A DNA stretch of 52,573 nucleotides from a bacterium (GCA_030591965.1 JAUVAA010000002.1:1-52573); one strand, 5' to 3'. Positions 1 to 11,840 are shown, numbered from the stretch's first letter. The notes: generated by a model from the sequence alone, not told the origin. Program-made: numbers and translations.

Positions 1-11
1 ATTTTTTTCAT
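1..11 (-). CDS. Start of the next pet gene, probably cytochrome c1 (5' end only)
   Basis: Only the first three codons and part of a fourth lie in the window. The petB stop codon TAA overlaps an ATG on the minus strand (TAATG), followed by AAA AAA. Translational coupling at this position is what a petABC operon would show, so the gene is most likely petC (cytochrome c1). That identity is inferred from gene order alone, since no diagnostic residue is visible. Confidence 0.45.
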
Positions 12-1408
12 TAGTCTAGACTCGCTTTTAGGTTTTTAGCAGTACGAATCAACACATTAATGATGCCAGATGTATCAGGTCGTTTACGCATAACAGTTGC
101 TCCATCTTTTTCGACAGGCACTTCTTTTACCATTTCACAGAACGTTGCTTTCCAACCTGGAATGCGGTCTTCGATGGTTGGTTGATCTGTTAATTGCTTA
201 GGTACAGGTTTGGTTTTTTCCCAGCGCGTATAAATAGGCATGAGTAAGAAGAAACCAAAGTACATAGCAGTAAAAATACGTGCCATGATAGTTGCACCTG
301 CGGTAGGTGCTTGCATACCTAGATAACCTAAACCTAAAAAGCTAATAACAAACATTAGAATAGCTTTTTTATAGATGCCGCCGCGGTAACGAATTGATTT
401 CACCGGACTACGATCTAACCAAGGTAATAAGAATAAAACTACAATTGCGCCACCCATGGCGATAACACCTGCAAACTTATCAGGGATCGCTCTTAAAATT
501 GCATAAAACGGTGTGAAATACCAAACCGGTGCAATGTGCTCAGGTGTCGCTAATGGATCTGCCGGAATAAAGTTGGCATGCTCTAGGAAGTAGCCGCCCA
601 TTTCAGGCATATAAAACAGCACCGTGGCAAAAAAGAATATAAATACGGCAACGCCGACAATATCTTTTACCGTGTAATACGGATGAAAGGGAATGCCGTC
701 AACAGGGTGTCCCCAAGGATCTTTCGATGCTTTGATTTCAATGCCATCAGGGTTATTTGATCCGACTTCATGCAGGGCAACAATATGCAAGAAAACTAGC
801 ATGATCAAAATAAGTGGAATAGAAATTACGTGGAAAGCAAAGAAGCGGTTTAGCGTTGCATCGGAAATAACATAATCTCCGCGTACCCATAAGGATAAAT
901 CATCACCAATCACAGGGATCGCGCTAAATAGCGAGATAATAACCTGTGCGCCCCAGTAAGACATTTGTCCCCAAGGTAGTAAATAACCCATAAATGCTTC
1001 TGCCATTAAGGCAACAAATAAGAGCATACCGAAGATCCAGACGAGTTCTCTAGGCTGTTTGAATGAGCCGTAGATAAGACCACGGAACATATGTAAGTAA
1101 ACCACCAGAAAAAATGCCGAAGCACCGGTGGAATGCATATAGCGCACCAGCCAGCCCCAGGGAACTTCACGCATAATGTACTCGACTGAATCGAAAGCTA
1201 AGCCTGCATCAGGCTTGTAGTTCATAGTCAGTAAAATACCGGTAACTATTTGGTTAACTAAAACAAGCAGTGCTAGAGAGCCAAAAAAGTACCAGAAGTT
1301 AAAGTTTTTCGGCGCATAATATTGCGCCATGTGGTCATTCCACAGTTTAGTGAGTGGGAAGCGGTCAAGAAACCAATTGCCACAGCTTGCTAAATAATTT
1401 TTCTTCAT
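11..1408 (-). CDS. petB: Cytochrome b of the ubiquinol-cytochrome c reductase (bc1) complex
   Basis: This is the membrane core of complex III. It oxidises ubiquinol at the Qo site and sends one electron through two b hemes to the Qi site. The 465 residues give at least eight hydrophobic segments. Heme-ligand histidine pairs are visible at H92/H106 and H193/H208, and the LPWGQMS stretch lies near residue 145. The Qo motif at residues 294-297 reads PVWY where mitochondria have PEWY. Length fits bacterial cytochrome b. The start overlaps the end of petA by 4 bp (ATGA), so the two are coupled, and the stop overlaps the next gene. Identification is secure from motifs and context. Confidence 0.97.
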   Translation of the reverse strand: MKKNYLASCGNWFLDRFPLTKLWNDHMAQYYAPKNFNFWYFFGSLALLVLVNQIVTGILLTMNYKPDAGLAFDSVEYIMREVPWGWLVRYMHSTGASAFFLVVYLHMFRGLIYGSFKQPRELVWIFGMLLFVALMAEAFMGYLLPWGQMSYWGAQVIISLFSAIPVIGDDLSLWVRGDYVISDATLNRFFAFHVISIPLILIMLVFLHIVALHEVGSNNPDGIEIKASKDPWGHPVDGIPFHPYYTVKDIVGVAVFIFFFATVLFYMPEMGGYFLEHANFIPADPLATPEHIAPVWYFTPFYAILRAIPDKFAGVIAMGGAIVVLFLLPWLDRSPVKSIRYRGGIYKKAILMFVISFLGLGYLGMQAPTAGATIMARIFTAMYFGFFLLMPIYTRWEKTKPVPKQLTDQPTIEDRIPGWKATFCEMVKEVPVEKDGATVMRKRPDTSGIINVLIRTAKNLKASLD

Positions 1409-2001
1409 GCGTCAGCTCCCGATTCGTCACCAATAATAATTCGTGTTTCCGACATATAGCGGTGGGGTGGTACATCTAAGTTGGTAGGAGCAGGAACGCC
1501 TCGGAATACACGGCCAGCTAAATCGAAGCCAGAACCATGACAAGGGCAGAAGAAGCCGCCTTTCCAGTCTTCGCCTAAATCATTCGGTGCGATTTCTGGA
1601 CGGAAGGTAGGTGAGCAGCCAAGGTGCGTGCATAAACCAACGGCAATAAAAATCTCGGGCTTAATTGAGCGAAATTCATTATTGCTGGATTCTGGTTGAT
1701 TGGATTCTAATGACAGAGGGTCAGCAAGTTTATCCGTTTGTTCCGCTAGTATTTCTAATACTTCGGGTGTTCGGTTTAGCACCCAGACAGGTTTACCACG
1801 CCATGCGGCACGGATAAGTTGTCCAGTTTCCATTTTACTAATATCAATTTCTACAGGGGCACCAGCTGCTTTTGCTTTGGTGCTGGGTTGCATTTGTGAC
1901 AGAAAAGGCACTGCAATGTAACCTGTACCAACAGCACCGACGACGGTTAAAGCTGTTGTTAGAAATTGGCGTTTGGATCTATCGACGCCTTGATCACTCA
2001 T
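1405..2001 (-). CDS. petA: Rieske iron-sulfur subunit of the bc1 complex
   Basis: The protein transfers the high-potential electron from ubiquinol to cytochrome c1. Its 198 residues begin with a SKRQFLT stretch and a hydrophobic segment (about 12-37), a twin-arginine-like membrane anchor in which the usual RR is KR. The 2Fe-2S site is complete: CTHLGC (ligands C124, H126; disulfide C129) and CPCHGS (ligands C152, H155; disulfide C154). An insertion of about 20 residues rich in Asp, Pro and Glu separates the two boxes, as is common in bacterial Rieske proteins. It heads petABC. The 106 bp back to the hisC stop is enough for its own promoter, but I could not pick a convincing one. Confidence 0.97.
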   Translation of the reverse strand: MSDQGVDRSKRQFLTTALTVVGAVGTGYIAVPFLSQMQPSTKAKAAGAPVEIDISKMETGQLIRAAWRGKPVWVLNRTPEVLEILAEQTDKLADPLSLESNQPESSNNEFRSIKPEIFIAVGLCTHLGCSPTFRPEIAPNDLGEDWKGGFFCPCHGSGFDLAGRVFRGVPAPTNLDVPPHRYMSETRIIIGDESGADA

Positions 2002-2107
2002 ATATCACGCTCCTCGTTGTGTGTTGTACACACTTTTATCATTGTTATATGTTTAATAGTACATTAGAGGCACTTGCTTTTGAAGCCTGTTTTATTAAAC
2101 TTTATTA

Positions 2108-3196
2108 TTAGCAGGCTTGTAATGCAGATTTTAGTGCCTTTATAAAGGCATTATTTTCTTCAGGTTTACCAATAGTGACACGTAAACAATCACTCAGTAA
2201 GCCTTTTTGCGGGGATAAATTTTTAATTAAAACCCCTTGTTCTTTCAATCTATTGAAAATCTCTGTCGCACTACCTTTAGGTGTGCGGAAAAGAATAAAG
2301 TTTGCTGCGCTCGGGCAAGGTGTGACTTCTTGTATAACACTTAACTGGAGAAACATTCGTGCGCGTTCATGGCAAATGGTCTCAGTTTGCTCGGCAAACA
2401 TATCCGGGTGGCTTAAAGCAAATTCTACACTCGCTTGGGTTAGTACATTAATGTTGTAAGGTAACCTTGCCTTGTTTAGTTCGCTAATAATAGCGGGATT
2501 TCCAGCAATAAAACCTAAACGTAAGCCGGCTAAACCGAGTTTAGAAACGGTACGCATAACAAGTAAGTTGTTATATTTTCCGAGCTGTTGGATAAAGCTA
2601 AAATCGGTAAAAGGCGCGTAAGCCTCATCAATAATAACTAAGCCTTTGCTCTGCTGAATAATTTGCTCAATGGCTTCGCTATCAAATAAATTACCGGTAG
2701 GATTATTTGGGTAAGCGAGAAAGATGATTTCCGGTTGCTGCTCTTTAACCGTCGCTAAGGTAGCTTCTAAATCCAGTTCAAAATTATCTGCGAGTAAAGG
2801 CACGCCTTGATAATTTAAGCCTAAACATTGCGCAATTTGCTTGTACATGACAAAGCTAGGCTCTGGTGCTATTACCGTCGAATTGGCAGGTAATGCCATA
2901 AGTAATAGCTGGATGATTTCATCCGACCCATTACCTAATAAAACATCACTTTCTGCTGGAATTTGATTGTATTCTTTGAGAATACGGCACAAAGATTTTG
3001 CTTCTGGGTCAGGGTAACGGTTAATTTCAGCTTCATGCAGTACCTTGAGCCATTCGGCTTTAATTTCTTCAGGCCATGTGTAAGGGTTTTCCATTGCATC
3101 TAATTTAATAAAGCCTGAGGCATCAGCGACTTTATAAGCCGTTAAAGCTCTTATTTCAGGACGAATAACAGAAGTAATGAGTTCTTGCTCGGTCAT
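2108..3196 (-). CDS. hisC: Histidinol-phosphate aminotransferase
   Basis: A PLP-dependent fold-type I aminotransferase that converts imidazole-acetol phosphate and glutamate to L-histidinol phosphate, a late step of histidine synthesis. The 362 residues contain YPNNPTG (around 162), the PLP-binding Asp in LVIIDEAYAP (D190) and the Schiff-base lysine in MRTVSKLGLAGLRLGF (K219), plus the arginine-rich end of that motif. It lies downstream of hisG, hisD and the ASCH gene on the same strand, 20 bp after the ASCH stop, so it probably belongs to one murA-his transcription unit. Sister aminotransferases share the fold, but the his context makes HisC the natural call. Confidence 0.95.
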   Translation of the reverse strand: MTEQELITSVIRPEIRALTAYKVADASGFIKLDAMENPYTWPEEIKAEWLKVLHEAEINRYPDPEAKSLCRILKEYNQIPAESDVLLGNGSDEIIQLLLMALPANSTVIAPEPSFVMYKQIAQCLGLNYQGVPLLADNFELDLEATLATVKEQQPEIIFLAYPNNPTGNLFDSEAIEQIIQQSKGLVIIDEAYAPFTDFSFIQQLGKYNNLLVMRTVSKLGLAGLRLGFIAGNPAIISELNKARLPYNINVLTQASVEFALSHPDMFAEQTETICHERARMFLQLSVIQEVTPCPSAANFILFRTPKGSATEIFNRLKEQGVLIKNLSPQKGLLSDCLRVTIGKPEENNAFIKALKSALQAC

Positions 3197-3216
3197 GTAT
3201 ATGCTTATTATCTAGA

Positions 3217-3546
3217 TTAATCGACGCGTTTGAAGTGGTGTACCCAAACTGGAGCGGCTTCATCCCATTCCATGCCGGCATGCATTCTTAATATTAAATC
3301 ACGATACATGGCTAGACTTGGGTAGCCTTCAGCTTGTGCTTCGGCATCAGTCATATCGCCAATCGTTTCACGCGTTAGATCGGTAACAATAAATTCTTGT
3401 CCTTCTAAAGTGAAAGTTTCATTCGGGTAAGCATAAACACCGTCGCGACGTTGTTGAGTTTTTCTGCCGCTTAATGCTGCTTCGACTAATTTAGGGTGAG
3501 TGACTAGGCGGTCTATGCTACAGGTTCTTTCTGGTAGGTCGGTCAT
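3217..3546 (-). CDS. Small ASCH-domain (PUA-like) protein
   Basis: The 109 residues resemble the ASCH family, a PUA-like fold proposed to bind RNA or nucleotides. Supporting stretches are VEAALSGRKTQQRRDG near the N-terminus (the family's K-T-x-x-R-type box), a central beta-rich part with EFIVTDLTRETIGDMTDAEA, and a C-terminal WVHHFKRV strand. It sits between hisD and hisC on the same strand. Such proteins occur next to his genes in other gammaproteobacteria, yet no role in histidine synthesis is established. Function is therefore unknown beyond a likely nucleic-acid or nucleotide-binding fold. Confidence 0.72.
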   Translation of the reverse strand: MTDLPERTCSIDRLVTHPKLVEAALSGRKTQQRRDGVYAYPNETFTLEGQEFIVTDLTRETIGDMTDAEAQAEGYPSLAMYRDLILRMHAGMEWDEAAPVWVHHFKRVD

Positions 3547-3564
3547 GTTATTCTCTCTTGATTA

Positions 3565-3619
3565 GTAGGGCGGACTTCAGTCCGTTTTTTTAGCAATGGC
3601 GGACTAAAGTCCGCCCTAC
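3565..3619. repeat. REP-like palindromic element, copy 1
   Basis: A 55-bp imperfect inverted repeat lies between the ASCH gene and hisD. Its outer arms are GTAGGGCGGACT and AGTCCGCCCTAC, each carrying a nested small hairpin (GACTTCAGTC on the left, GACTAAAGTC on the right). The spacer is T-rich. A second copy lies in the opposite orientation at 41110-41164, and similarity seems to continue for about 25 bp beyond the arms on one side. It could act as a terminator or mRNA stabiliser, but mainly looks like a dispersed intergenic repeat. Confidence 0.85.
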
Positions 3620-3690
3620 CTATTTTTTAGGTGTCCTGTCTTAAGTTTGTGGTCGATTATTCTTGAGTTTAATCCAAACTATGTGCTTTG

Positions 3691-4992
3691 TTATTTTAAA
3701 CGATATTCCGCAGAGCGAGCGTGTGCGGTTAAACTCTCGCCACGCGCTAGAATTGAGGCTGTCTTACCTAAAGTGTTGGCGCCTTTCGCTGAACAGAAAA
3801 TCAAACTAGAGCGCTTCTGGAAATCATACACACCTAAAGGTGATGAGAAACGCGCAGTTCCTGATGTAGGAAGAACGTGATTAGGTCCAGCACAATAATC
3901 GCCTAATGCTTCGGCAGTATAACGCCCCATGAAAATAGCGCCAGCATTATTAATGTGTTCACATAGGGTTTCAGGATCTTCTACAGAAAGCTCTAAATGC
4001 TCAGGTGCAATAGTATTGGAAACTTGAGCGGCTTCTTCTAATGATGCTACTTTAATTAATGCGCCACGACCTGATAGCGAAGCTTTAATGATTTCAGCGC
4101 GCTCCATTTCTGGAAGTAGTCTGTCTATGCTTTGTGCAACAGCATCAAGAAAATCAGAATCGTCTGAAAGCAAAATAGCTTGAGCATCTTCATCGTGTTC
4201 TGCTTGGGAGAATAAATCCATAGCAATCCAGTCAGGGGCAGTTTTGCCATCACAGATAATGAGGATTTCCGACGGGCCTGCAATCATATCGATACCGACT
4301 TGACCAAAAACCAATTTTTTTGCAGTCGCAACGTAGATATTACCTGGTCCCACGATTTTTTCTACTGCTGGAATTGTTTCTGTGCCATAAGCTAATGCAG
4401 CAACAGCTTGCGCGCCACCAATAGCAAACGCACGATCTACTCCCGCTAAATAAGCCGCGGCTAAAACAAGTTCATTGGTAAGGCCTTGCGGGGTAGGGAC
4501 TACCATAATTAACTCACGCACGCCGGCAACTTTAGCAGGAATTGCATTCATCAATACCGATGAAGGATAAGCCGCTTTACCGCCCGGAACATAAAGCCCG
4601 GCGCGGTCTAGTGGTGTTACTTTTTGACCTAAAACCGTGCCATCTGCTTCAGTATATTGCCAAGATTCCATTTTTTGTTTTTCAGCATAAGCGCGCACGC
4701 GTGCTGCGGCAGTTTGCAGTGCTTCTGCTTTATCGGCTGGTAAATTATCCCAGGCCGCTTTTAATTGTGCTTGAGAAATTTCGAGCTGTGCAGCATCAGT
4801 CACTGAGCAATGATCAAACTGATTAGTGTAATCAATCACGGCTTGGTCGCCATTTTTGCGTACATTATCAATAATATCTAAAACTCGCTGATGAATGTCA
4901 TTGTCTGAGCTTTCTTCCCAAGCCAAGAGATTTTTTAGTTGTGCTTGAAAGTCTGAGTCAGTGCTATTTAGGCGTGTGATGGATTTAGTCAT
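3691..4992 (-). CDS. hisD: Histidinol dehydrogenase
   Basis: A zinc- and NAD-dependent enzyme that oxidises L-histidinol in two steps to L-histidine. The 433 residues match the family length. Recognisable blocks are [12 protein letters not shown], the [12 protein letters not shown] zinc-binding region, APEHLELS and [19 protein letters not shown] near the C-terminus, where catalytic and metal-binding histidines lie. It follows hisG by only 6 bp, so the two are almost certainly co-transcribed. The downstream 144 bp before the ASCH gene holds the REP-like repeat. Confidence 0.97.
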   Translation of the reverse strand: MTKSITRLNSTDSDFQAQLKNLLAWEESSDNDIHQRVLDIIDNVRKNGDQAVIDYTNQFDHCSVTDAAQLEISQAQLKAAWDNLPADKAEALQTAAARVRAYAEKQKMESWQYTEADGTVLGQKVTPLDRAGLYVPGGKAAYPSSVLMNAIPAKVAGVRELIMVVPTPQGLTNELVLAAAYLAGVDRAFAIGGAQAVAALAYGTETIPAVEKIVGPGNIYVATAKKLVFGQVGIDMIAGPSEILIICDGKTAPDWIAMDLFSQAEHDEDAQAILLSDDSDFLDAVAQSIDRLLPEMERAEIIKASLSGRGALIKVASLEEAAQVSNTIAPEHLELSVEDPETLCEHINNAGAIFMGRYTAEALGDYCAGPNHVLPTSGTARFSSPLGVYDFQKRSSLIFCSAKGANTLGKTASILARGESLTAHARSAEYRLK

Positions 4993-4998
4993 ATACTT

Positions 4999-5625
4999 TT
5001 ATCGTTCAGCTAATGTTTTTTCAAATTGATCAAGTAAAGGCTGAATTACTTGATGTTTCATTTTCATCGAGGCTTTATTAACCACTAAGCGCGAGCTGAT
5101 ATTCATAATCAGTTCGCGTGGCTCTAAGCCATTTGCTCTGAGAGTGTTGCCGGTATCGACGACATCGACAATGCAGTCGGCTAAGCCAACAATCGGGGCA
5201 AGCTCCATTGCTCCATAAAGCTTGATAATTTCTGCCTGTATGCCTTTGCTAGCAAAATAGCGCTCTGCGGTTTTAATGTATTTTGTTGCAACACGAACAC
5301 GGCCAGAAATTTCGGGTGCATCCTTGGGGGCTGCTGTCATTAATTTACAGCAAGCAATATTTAAATCTAGTGGCTCATATAAATTATCTGAGTCATGCTC
5401 GATTAAGACATCCTTACCGGCAATACCTAAATCAGCAGCGCCATATTCTACAAAAGTAGGCACGTCTGTGGCGCGAATAATCACCAGTTGTACATCTGGG
5501 TGATTGGTTCTCAAAATGAGTTTACGGCTGGTCTTTGGGTCATCTATGGGGATGATATTTGCATCTGCCAGTAAGGGTAATGCTTCGTCGTATATTCTGC
5601 CTTTAGAAACAGCGATAGTTAACAT
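4999..5625 (-). CDS. hisG: ATP phosphoribosyltransferase, short (catalytic) form
   Basis: Catalyses the first step of histidine synthesis: ATP plus PRPP gives phosphoribosyl-ATP. At 208 residues it is the short form, lacking the C-terminal regulatory ACT-like domain. Short HisG enzymes of this family work with the regulatory subunit HisZ, which is not in this window. The N-terminal [10 protein letters not shown] and the PRPP-binding loop [15 protein letters not shown] are clear. It lies 14 bp after murA and 6 bp before hisD, the murA-hisG-hisD arrangement known from pseudomonads and relatives. Confidence 0.96.
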   Translation of the reverse strand: MLTIAVSKGRIYDEALPLLADANIIPIDDPKTSRKLILRTNHPDVQLVIIRATDVPTFVEYGAADLGIAGKDVLIEHDSDNLYEPLDLNIACCKLMTAAPKDAPEISGRVRVATKYIKTAERYFASKGIQAEIIKLYGAMELAPIVGLADCIVDVVDTGNTLRANGLEPRELIMNISSRLVVNKASMKMKHQVIQPLLDQFEKTLAER

Positions 5626-5639
5626 GAATAAAGTCCCGT

Positions 5640-7222
<1,583 letters not shown>

Positions 7223-7226
7223 GGTT

Positions 7227-7691
7227 TTATTCAGACTTATCCGATGAATTGAATAGGAATTGGCTGATAAGTCGTTCCAGTACTAACGCTGACTGGGTTA
7301 ACTCGATGGTGCTGCCTTCTTGTAAAGTTTCATCTAGTCCACCTGGCGTTAAGCCTACATATTTATCACCTAGTAAACCAGAGGTTAATATGCTTGCTGA
7401 GGTGTCGCTAGGTAGTGTGTTGTAACGCGAGTCTATGCGCATGATGACCTCGGCGTCAAAATTGCGAGCATCGAAATTAATTTCAGTTACACGTCCAATA
7501 GGCACGCCCGCCATAGAGACGAGCGCTTTTGCTTTTAGTCCGCCAGCATCATCAAAATGTGCGCTTACGGTGTAGCTACCATTGTCCTTTAGGGCGTTAA
7601 AATTGCTGACTTGCAGGGCAAGAAAGAAAAGGGCAGCAATGGCGATACTGACAAAAAAGCCGACTAAAATCTCTAGGGATTTGTACTGCAT
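7227..7691 (-). CDS. mlaD: MlaD, MCE-domain substrate-binding protein
   Basis: A 154-residue inner-membrane protein with one N-terminal transmembrane helix (about 7-26) and a periplasmic MCE domain. MlaD hexamers form the lipid channel on top of MlaFE and pass phospholipid to or from the periplasmic carrier MlaC. The MCE signature is visible as HFDDAGGLKAKALVSMAGV and LTSGLLGDKYVGL. The C-terminus is short, with the hydrophobic helix LVLERLISQFLF. Directly downstream comes mlaB and not mlaC, which is unusual (see findings). Confidence 0.95.
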   Translation of the reverse strand: MQYKSLEILVGFFVSIAIAALFFLALQVSNFNALKDNGSYTVSAHFDDAGGLKAKALVSMAGVPIGRVTEINFDARNFDAEVIMRIDSRYNTLPSDTSASILTSGLLGDKYVGLTPGGLDETLQEGSTIELTQSALVLERLISQFLFNSSDKSE

Positions 7692-7693
7692 GA

Positions 7694-8473
7694 TTAATTT
7701 GCTCCAAACATAAGGGCGGTTAATAAAAAGTCAAATAAAAGAATAGCGAACGCTGAATTAACAACTGTGCGTGTTGTCGCGCGACTAATGCCGGCTGATG
7801 TAGGGAGTGCATCGTAGCCTTCAAATAAGGCAATCCAAGAAATTAGCCAAGCAAAAATAATGCTTTTTATGACTCCGTTGATAATATCATCATAAAAATC
7901 GATTGAACTTTGCATTTGCGACCAGTAAGCGCCAGCATCCACGTTTAATAATTCTACGCCCGCTAAATGCCCGCCTATAATACCAATGGCGCTAAATAAA
8001 GCAGCCAGTAATGGAAGCGAAATGAGTCCGGCAAAAAAGCGTGGGGCAATAATGTATTTAAGCGGGTCAATAGCCATCATTTCCATGCCTGAAAGTTGCT
8101 CGGTCGCCTTCATTAAGCCAATCTCAGCGGTCAAGGCAGAGCCTGCACGCCCAGCAAAGAGTAAGGCGCTAACCACGGGGCCAAGTTCTCTGACCAATGA
8201 AGCGGCAACCATAATACCTAATGATGATTCGGCACCAAAGGTAGATAGAGTGTATACGCCTTGTAGCCCAAGCACCATGCCAACAAAAAGGCCGGAGATA
8301 CAAATTAGCCAAAATGTTAGTACACCGACACTATAGAGTTGTTTGATCAGTAAATTGGGGCGTTTTAAGACATAGCCCAATGCCATTAATAGGGATATAA
8401 AAAAAAGACTGCTGCGGCCTAATTTTGCTAGCGCTTTTAAGGTAGATTGGCCTAGTGATTGGAATATATTCAT
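7694..8473 (-). CDS. mlaE: MlaE, lipid ABC transporter permease
   Basis: The integral-membrane subunit of the phospholipid transporter that keeps the outer leaflet of the outer membrane free of glycerophospholipids. The 259 residues show five or six hydrophobic segments and the family blocks VRELGPVVSALLFAGRAGSALTAE-like (near residue 90-115), TEQLSGMEMMAIDPLKYIIAPR and a C-terminal GYDALPTSAGISRATTRTVV stretch. It starts 3 bp after mlaF and ends 2 bp before mlaD, indicating tight operon coupling. Confidence 0.97.
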   Translation of the reverse strand: MNIFQSLGQSTLKALAKLGRSSLFFISLLMALGYVLKRPNLLIKQLYSVGVLTFWLICISGLFVGMVLGLQGVYTLSTFGAESSLGIMVAASLVRELGPVVSALLFAGRAGSALTAEIGLMKATEQLSGMEMMAIDPLKYIIAPRFFAGLISLPLLAALFSAIGIIGGHLAGVELLNVDAGAYWSQMQSSIDFYDDIINGVIKSIIFAWLISWIALFEGYDALPTSAGISRATTRTVVNSAFAILLFDFLLTALMFGAN

Positions 8474-8476
8474 TGC

Positions 8477-9265
8477 TTAATTATTAGCGAGTAGGTCGGT
8501 GGTAAAGTCATTTGCTGGATAATGAAAAGGCACGGGGCCATCCGCTTTGGCTTGCATAAATTGCTGAACCCAAGCGGATTCTGAATGGCTGAGTTCTTCG
8601 GGCGTGCCTTGGCCGGCAATTTTTCCTTCGGATAATAAGTAAATATAATCAGCAATTTCGGCAGTTTCTTGTACGTCGTGAGAGACAACAATACTGGTTA
8701 AGCCTAATGTTTGGTTGAGTGTTTGAATGAGTTTTACTAAAACACCCAGTGAAATCGGATCCTGTCCGGTAAACGGCTCGTCATACATGATCATATTGGG
8801 GTCAAGCGCTAAAGCTCTTGCCATGGCGACACGTCTAGCCATGCCGCCGGATAATTCGCTGGGCATTAAGTTGCGTGCACCGCGCAAGCCGACAGCATTC
8901 AGTTTCATTAATACCAGCGTGCGAATCATGGACTCAGGTAGTTTGGTGTGCTCTCTAATAGGGAAGGCAATATTATCGTAAACAGACATATCGGTGAGTA
9001 GTGCGCCACTTTGAAAGAGCATGCCCATCTTTTTGCGCAAGGTGAATAGTTTGCTGCGAGAAAGTGCGTGTACGTTTTCTTGGTCGATTAATATAGTGCC
9101 GCTATCAGGTTTTATTTGCCCGCCTATGAGCTTTAATAGGGTAGTTTTCCCCGTGCCACTAGGACCCATGATGGCCGTAATTTTGTGCGGCATAATATCG
9201 AGTGATATATTGTCAAAAATTTTTCTGTTGCCATGCGAGAAAGTTAAGTTACGTATGGAAATCAT
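8477..9265 (-). CDS. mlaF: MlaF, lipid ABC transporter ATPase
   Basis: The ATPase that powers the Mla lipid transporter. The 262 residues contain Walker A GPSGTGKTTLL (about 34-44), a Q-loop MGMLFQSGALLTD, the ABC signature LSGGMARRVAMARAL, Walker B MIMYDEPFTGQDP and the switch histidine in VVSHDVQE. It is the first gene of the minus-strand mla-murA-his unit and is transcribed divergently from the phosphoketolase gene, with 160 bp between the two start codons. In many gammaproteobacteria the divergent neighbour is yrbG. Confidence 0.97.
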   Translation of the reverse strand: MISIRNLTFSHGNRKIFDNISLDIMPHKITAIMGPSGTGKTTLLKLIGGQIKPDSGTILIDQENVHALSRSKLFTLRKKMGMLFQSGALLTDMSVYDNIAFPIREHTKLPESMIRTLVLMKLNAVGLRGARNLMPSELSGGMARRVAMARALALDPNMIMYDEPFTGQDPISLGVLVKLIQTLNQTLGLTSIVVSHDVQETAEIADYIYLLSEGKIAGQGTPEELSHSESAWVQQFMQAKADGPVPFHYPANDFTTDLLANN

Positions 9266-9425
9266 AAGAAAAAATTTTACCTGTTGCGCAAAAAAGTAAG
9301 CATTATAGTTGAAAGCTCGTTTCTACAGGTATTTTTTCAGTGGCAAGGTAGCTTTATTGAAATCTGCACACTATAATTTGAACTTATCTTTTGTGTGTGT
9401 TTACCTACTATTAGGAAATTTAAGT

Positions 9426-11798
9426 ATGAACATTGAAGAACAGCCTTTATCGAGTGATGAGTTGGCTAAAATACATGCTTATTGGCGTGCGGCTAACTAC
9501 TTGTCTGTTGGGCAAATTTACTTAATGAGTAATCCGTTATTGCGGGAGCCATTAACTTTAGAGCATGTGAAGCCTCGTCTATTAGGTCATTGGGGGACAA
9601 CTCCAGGGTTGAACTTCATTTATGCGCATATGAATAGAGTGATTAAGTCTCAAGACTTAAATGCACTTTATATTGCAGGGCCTGGGCATGGTGGCCCCGG
9701 CATTGTGGCGAATACTTGGCTGGAAGGCACTTATAGTGAGTATTACCCTGATATTTCTGAAGATGCAGTGGGTATGCGTCGTTTATTTAAACAATTTAGT
9801 TTTCCTGGTGGTATTCCCAGTCATGTTGCTCCTGAAACGCCAGGATCTATGCATGAAGGTGGCGAGTTAGGTTATTCGGTTTCTCATGCTTATGGTGCGG
9901 TTTTCGATAACCCAGACTTGATCGCTTGTTGCGTGGTTGGTGATGGTGAGGCGGAGACGGGTCCATTGGCGACTTCATGGCACTCGAATAAATTCCTAAA
10001 CCCAATTCGTGACGGCGCAGTACTGCCAATTTTGCATTTGAATGGCTATAAAATTGCTAACCCAACGCTTTTGGCGCGTATGCCGAAAGAAGAATTAGAA
10101 AGTTTATTTGTTGGTTATGGTTATAAACCTTATTTTGTTGAAGGCTCTGATCCTGATGTAATGCATCAGAAAATGGCGGCCACAATGGATGCTGTCATTG
10201 CTGAAATCAAAGCCATTCAAAAACAAGCACGTGATTCAGGTGTGCCAGCTCGCCCAACTTGGCCGCTGATTATTTTGCGTTCACCTAAAGGCTGGACGGG
10301 GCCTAAAGAAGTTGATGGCAAGAAGACAGAAGATTTCTGGCGCTCGCATCAGGTGCCTTTTGCGGCAGTACGTGAAGACCCTGAGCACTTAAAGTTATTA
10401 GAAACCTGGTTGAAAAGCTATAAAGCAGAAGAATTATTTGATGAAAATGGTACTTTTTTAGCTGAGTTAAAAGAATTAGCGCCGAACTATCAAAAGCGGA
10501 TGAGTGATAATCCGCATACCAATGGTGGTTTGCTGCTGAGAAAATTACATATGCCTTGGTTTGGTGATTATGCTGTCGATGTACCGCAACCTGGAGCGGT
10601 AAAAGCGGAAGCCACGCGTGTACAAGGTACTTTTTTACGCGATGTAATGAACGCCAATGCTAAAGAACAAAATTTTCGTTTGTTTGGCCCAGATGAAACA
10701 GCTTCAAATCGTTGGGGAGCTGCTATTGAAGGAACGGGCAGAACTTGGTTGGATGCGACAATTCCTGAAGATGATCATTTGGCGGCGGATGGTCGGGTTA
10801 TGGAGATCTTATCTGAGCATACCTGCCAAGGTTGGTTGGAAGGGTATTTATTGACTGGCCGCCATGGCTTTTTTAATTGCTATGAAGCCTTTATTCATAT
10901 TATTGACTCAATGTTTAATCAGCATGCGAAATGGCTGAAGACTACTAGTGAAATTGAATGGCGTCGCCCTGTTGCTTCCTTGAACTATTTATTGTCATCG
11001 CATGTATGGCGTCAAGACCATAATGGTTTCTCGCATCAAGATCCAGGTTTTATCGATCATGTAGTGAATAAAAAATCTTCGGTTATTCGTGTCTATCTGC
11101 CGCCTGATGCTAACACCTTGTTATCGGTGACGGATCATTGTTTGCGTAGTCGAAATTATATTAATGTTGTTGTTTGTGGTAAGCAAAATGCCGAGCAATG
11201 GCTGGATATGGATGCGGCGATCAAGCATTGTACTGCTGGGCTTGGTGTTTGGGATTGGGCGAGCAATGATCAAGAAACGGGTGAGCCTGATGTCGTTATG
11301 GCTTGTGCTGGTGATGTGCCTACGTTAGAAACTTTGGCGGCAGTTAAGATTTTGCGTGAATTACTGCCTGAGCTAAAAATCAGAGTAGTCAATGTGGTCA
11401 ATTTAATGAAGTTGATGCCACAAGAAGAGCACCCGCATGGCTTGTCTGATCGTGAATTTGAAGATATTTTTACTCCAGATAAGCCGGTGATTTTCGCTTA
11501 TCATGGATACCCTTGGTTGATTCATCGATTGACCTATCGACGTCCAAATCATAGCAATATCCATGCTCGTGGTTATAAGGAAGAAGGTACAACTTCAACG
11601 CCGTTTGATATGGTGGTGATGAATGATTTAGATCGCTTTCATTTAGTCATGGATGTCGTTAAGCGCGTGCCTTCGCTACGTCATCGCGCGGTGTATGTGC
11701 AGCAAATGATGCGTGATAAGTTGATTGATCATCAGCAATACGTGCGTCAGCATGGCGATGACATGCCTGAAATTCGTGACTGGAAGTGGAGTGATTAA
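9426..11798 (+). CDS. xfp: Phosphoketolase (xylulose 5-phosphate / fructose 6-phosphate type)
   Basis: A thiamine-diphosphate enzyme that splits xylulose 5-phosphate or fructose 6-phosphate with phosphate to acetyl phosphate plus glyceraldehyde 3-phosphate or erythrose 4-phosphate. The start at 9426 gives 790 residues, the normal length, and has an AGGAAA ribosome site; the frame is open 39 codons further upstream, but that part looks non-coding. Typical blocks are GPGHGGPGI near the N-terminus, [19 protein letters not shown] for ThDP/Mg binding, and the phosphoketolase-like [19 protein letters not shown] in the second half. A TATAAT at 9372-9377 may be its -10 box. Such enzymes are frequent in methanotrophs. 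It is followed by a terminator and stands alone as a transcription unit. Confidence 0.96.
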   Translation: MNIEEQPLSSDELAKIHAYWRAANYLSVGQIYLMSNPLLREPLTLEHVKPRLLGHWGTTPGLNFIYAHMNRVIKSQDLNALYIAGPGHGGPGIVANTWLEGTYSEYYPDISEDAVGMRRLFKQFSFPGGIPSHVAPETPGSMHEGGELGYSVSHAYGAVFDNPDLIACCVVGDGEAETGPLATSWHSNKFLNPIRDGAVLPILHLNGYKIANPTLLARMPKEELESLFVGYGYKPYFVEGSDPDVMHQKMAATMDAVIAEIKAIQKQARDSGVPARPTWPLIILRSPKGWTGPKEVDGKKTEDFWRSHQVPFAAVREDPEHLKLLETWLKSYKAEELFDENGTFLAELKELAPNYQKRMSDNPHTNGGLLLRKLHMPWFGDYAVDVPQPGAVKAEATRVQGTFLRDVMNANAKEQNFRLFGPDETASNRWGAAIEGTGRTWLDATIPEDDHLAADGRVMEILSEHTCQGWLEGYLLTGRHGFFNCYEAFIHIIDSMFNQHAKWLKTTSEIEWRRPVASLNYLLSSHVWRQDHNGFSHQDPGFIDHVVNKKSSVIRVYLPPDANTLLSVTDHCLRSRNYINVVVCGKQNAEQWLDMDAAIKHCTAGLGVWDWASNDQETGEPDVVMACAGDVPTLETLAAVKILRELLPELKIRVVNVVNLMKLMPQEEHPHGLSDREFEDIFTPDKPVIFAYHGYPWLIHRLTYRRPNHSNIHARGYKEEGTTSTPFDMVVMNDLDRFHLVMDVVKRVPSLRHRAVYVQQMMRDKLIDHQQYVRQHGDDMPEIRDWKWSD

Positions 11799-11840
11799 TT
11801 CTTGATTGCATTATTTGACTCGCTGCTCCTATAAAAAGTC

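Noticed and set aside
9309-9425. 39-codon N-terminal extension of the phosphoketolase
   Set aside because: The family starts at the Met encoded at 9426, which has a ribosome site. The upstream part overlaps the probable promoter and has no homologous look.
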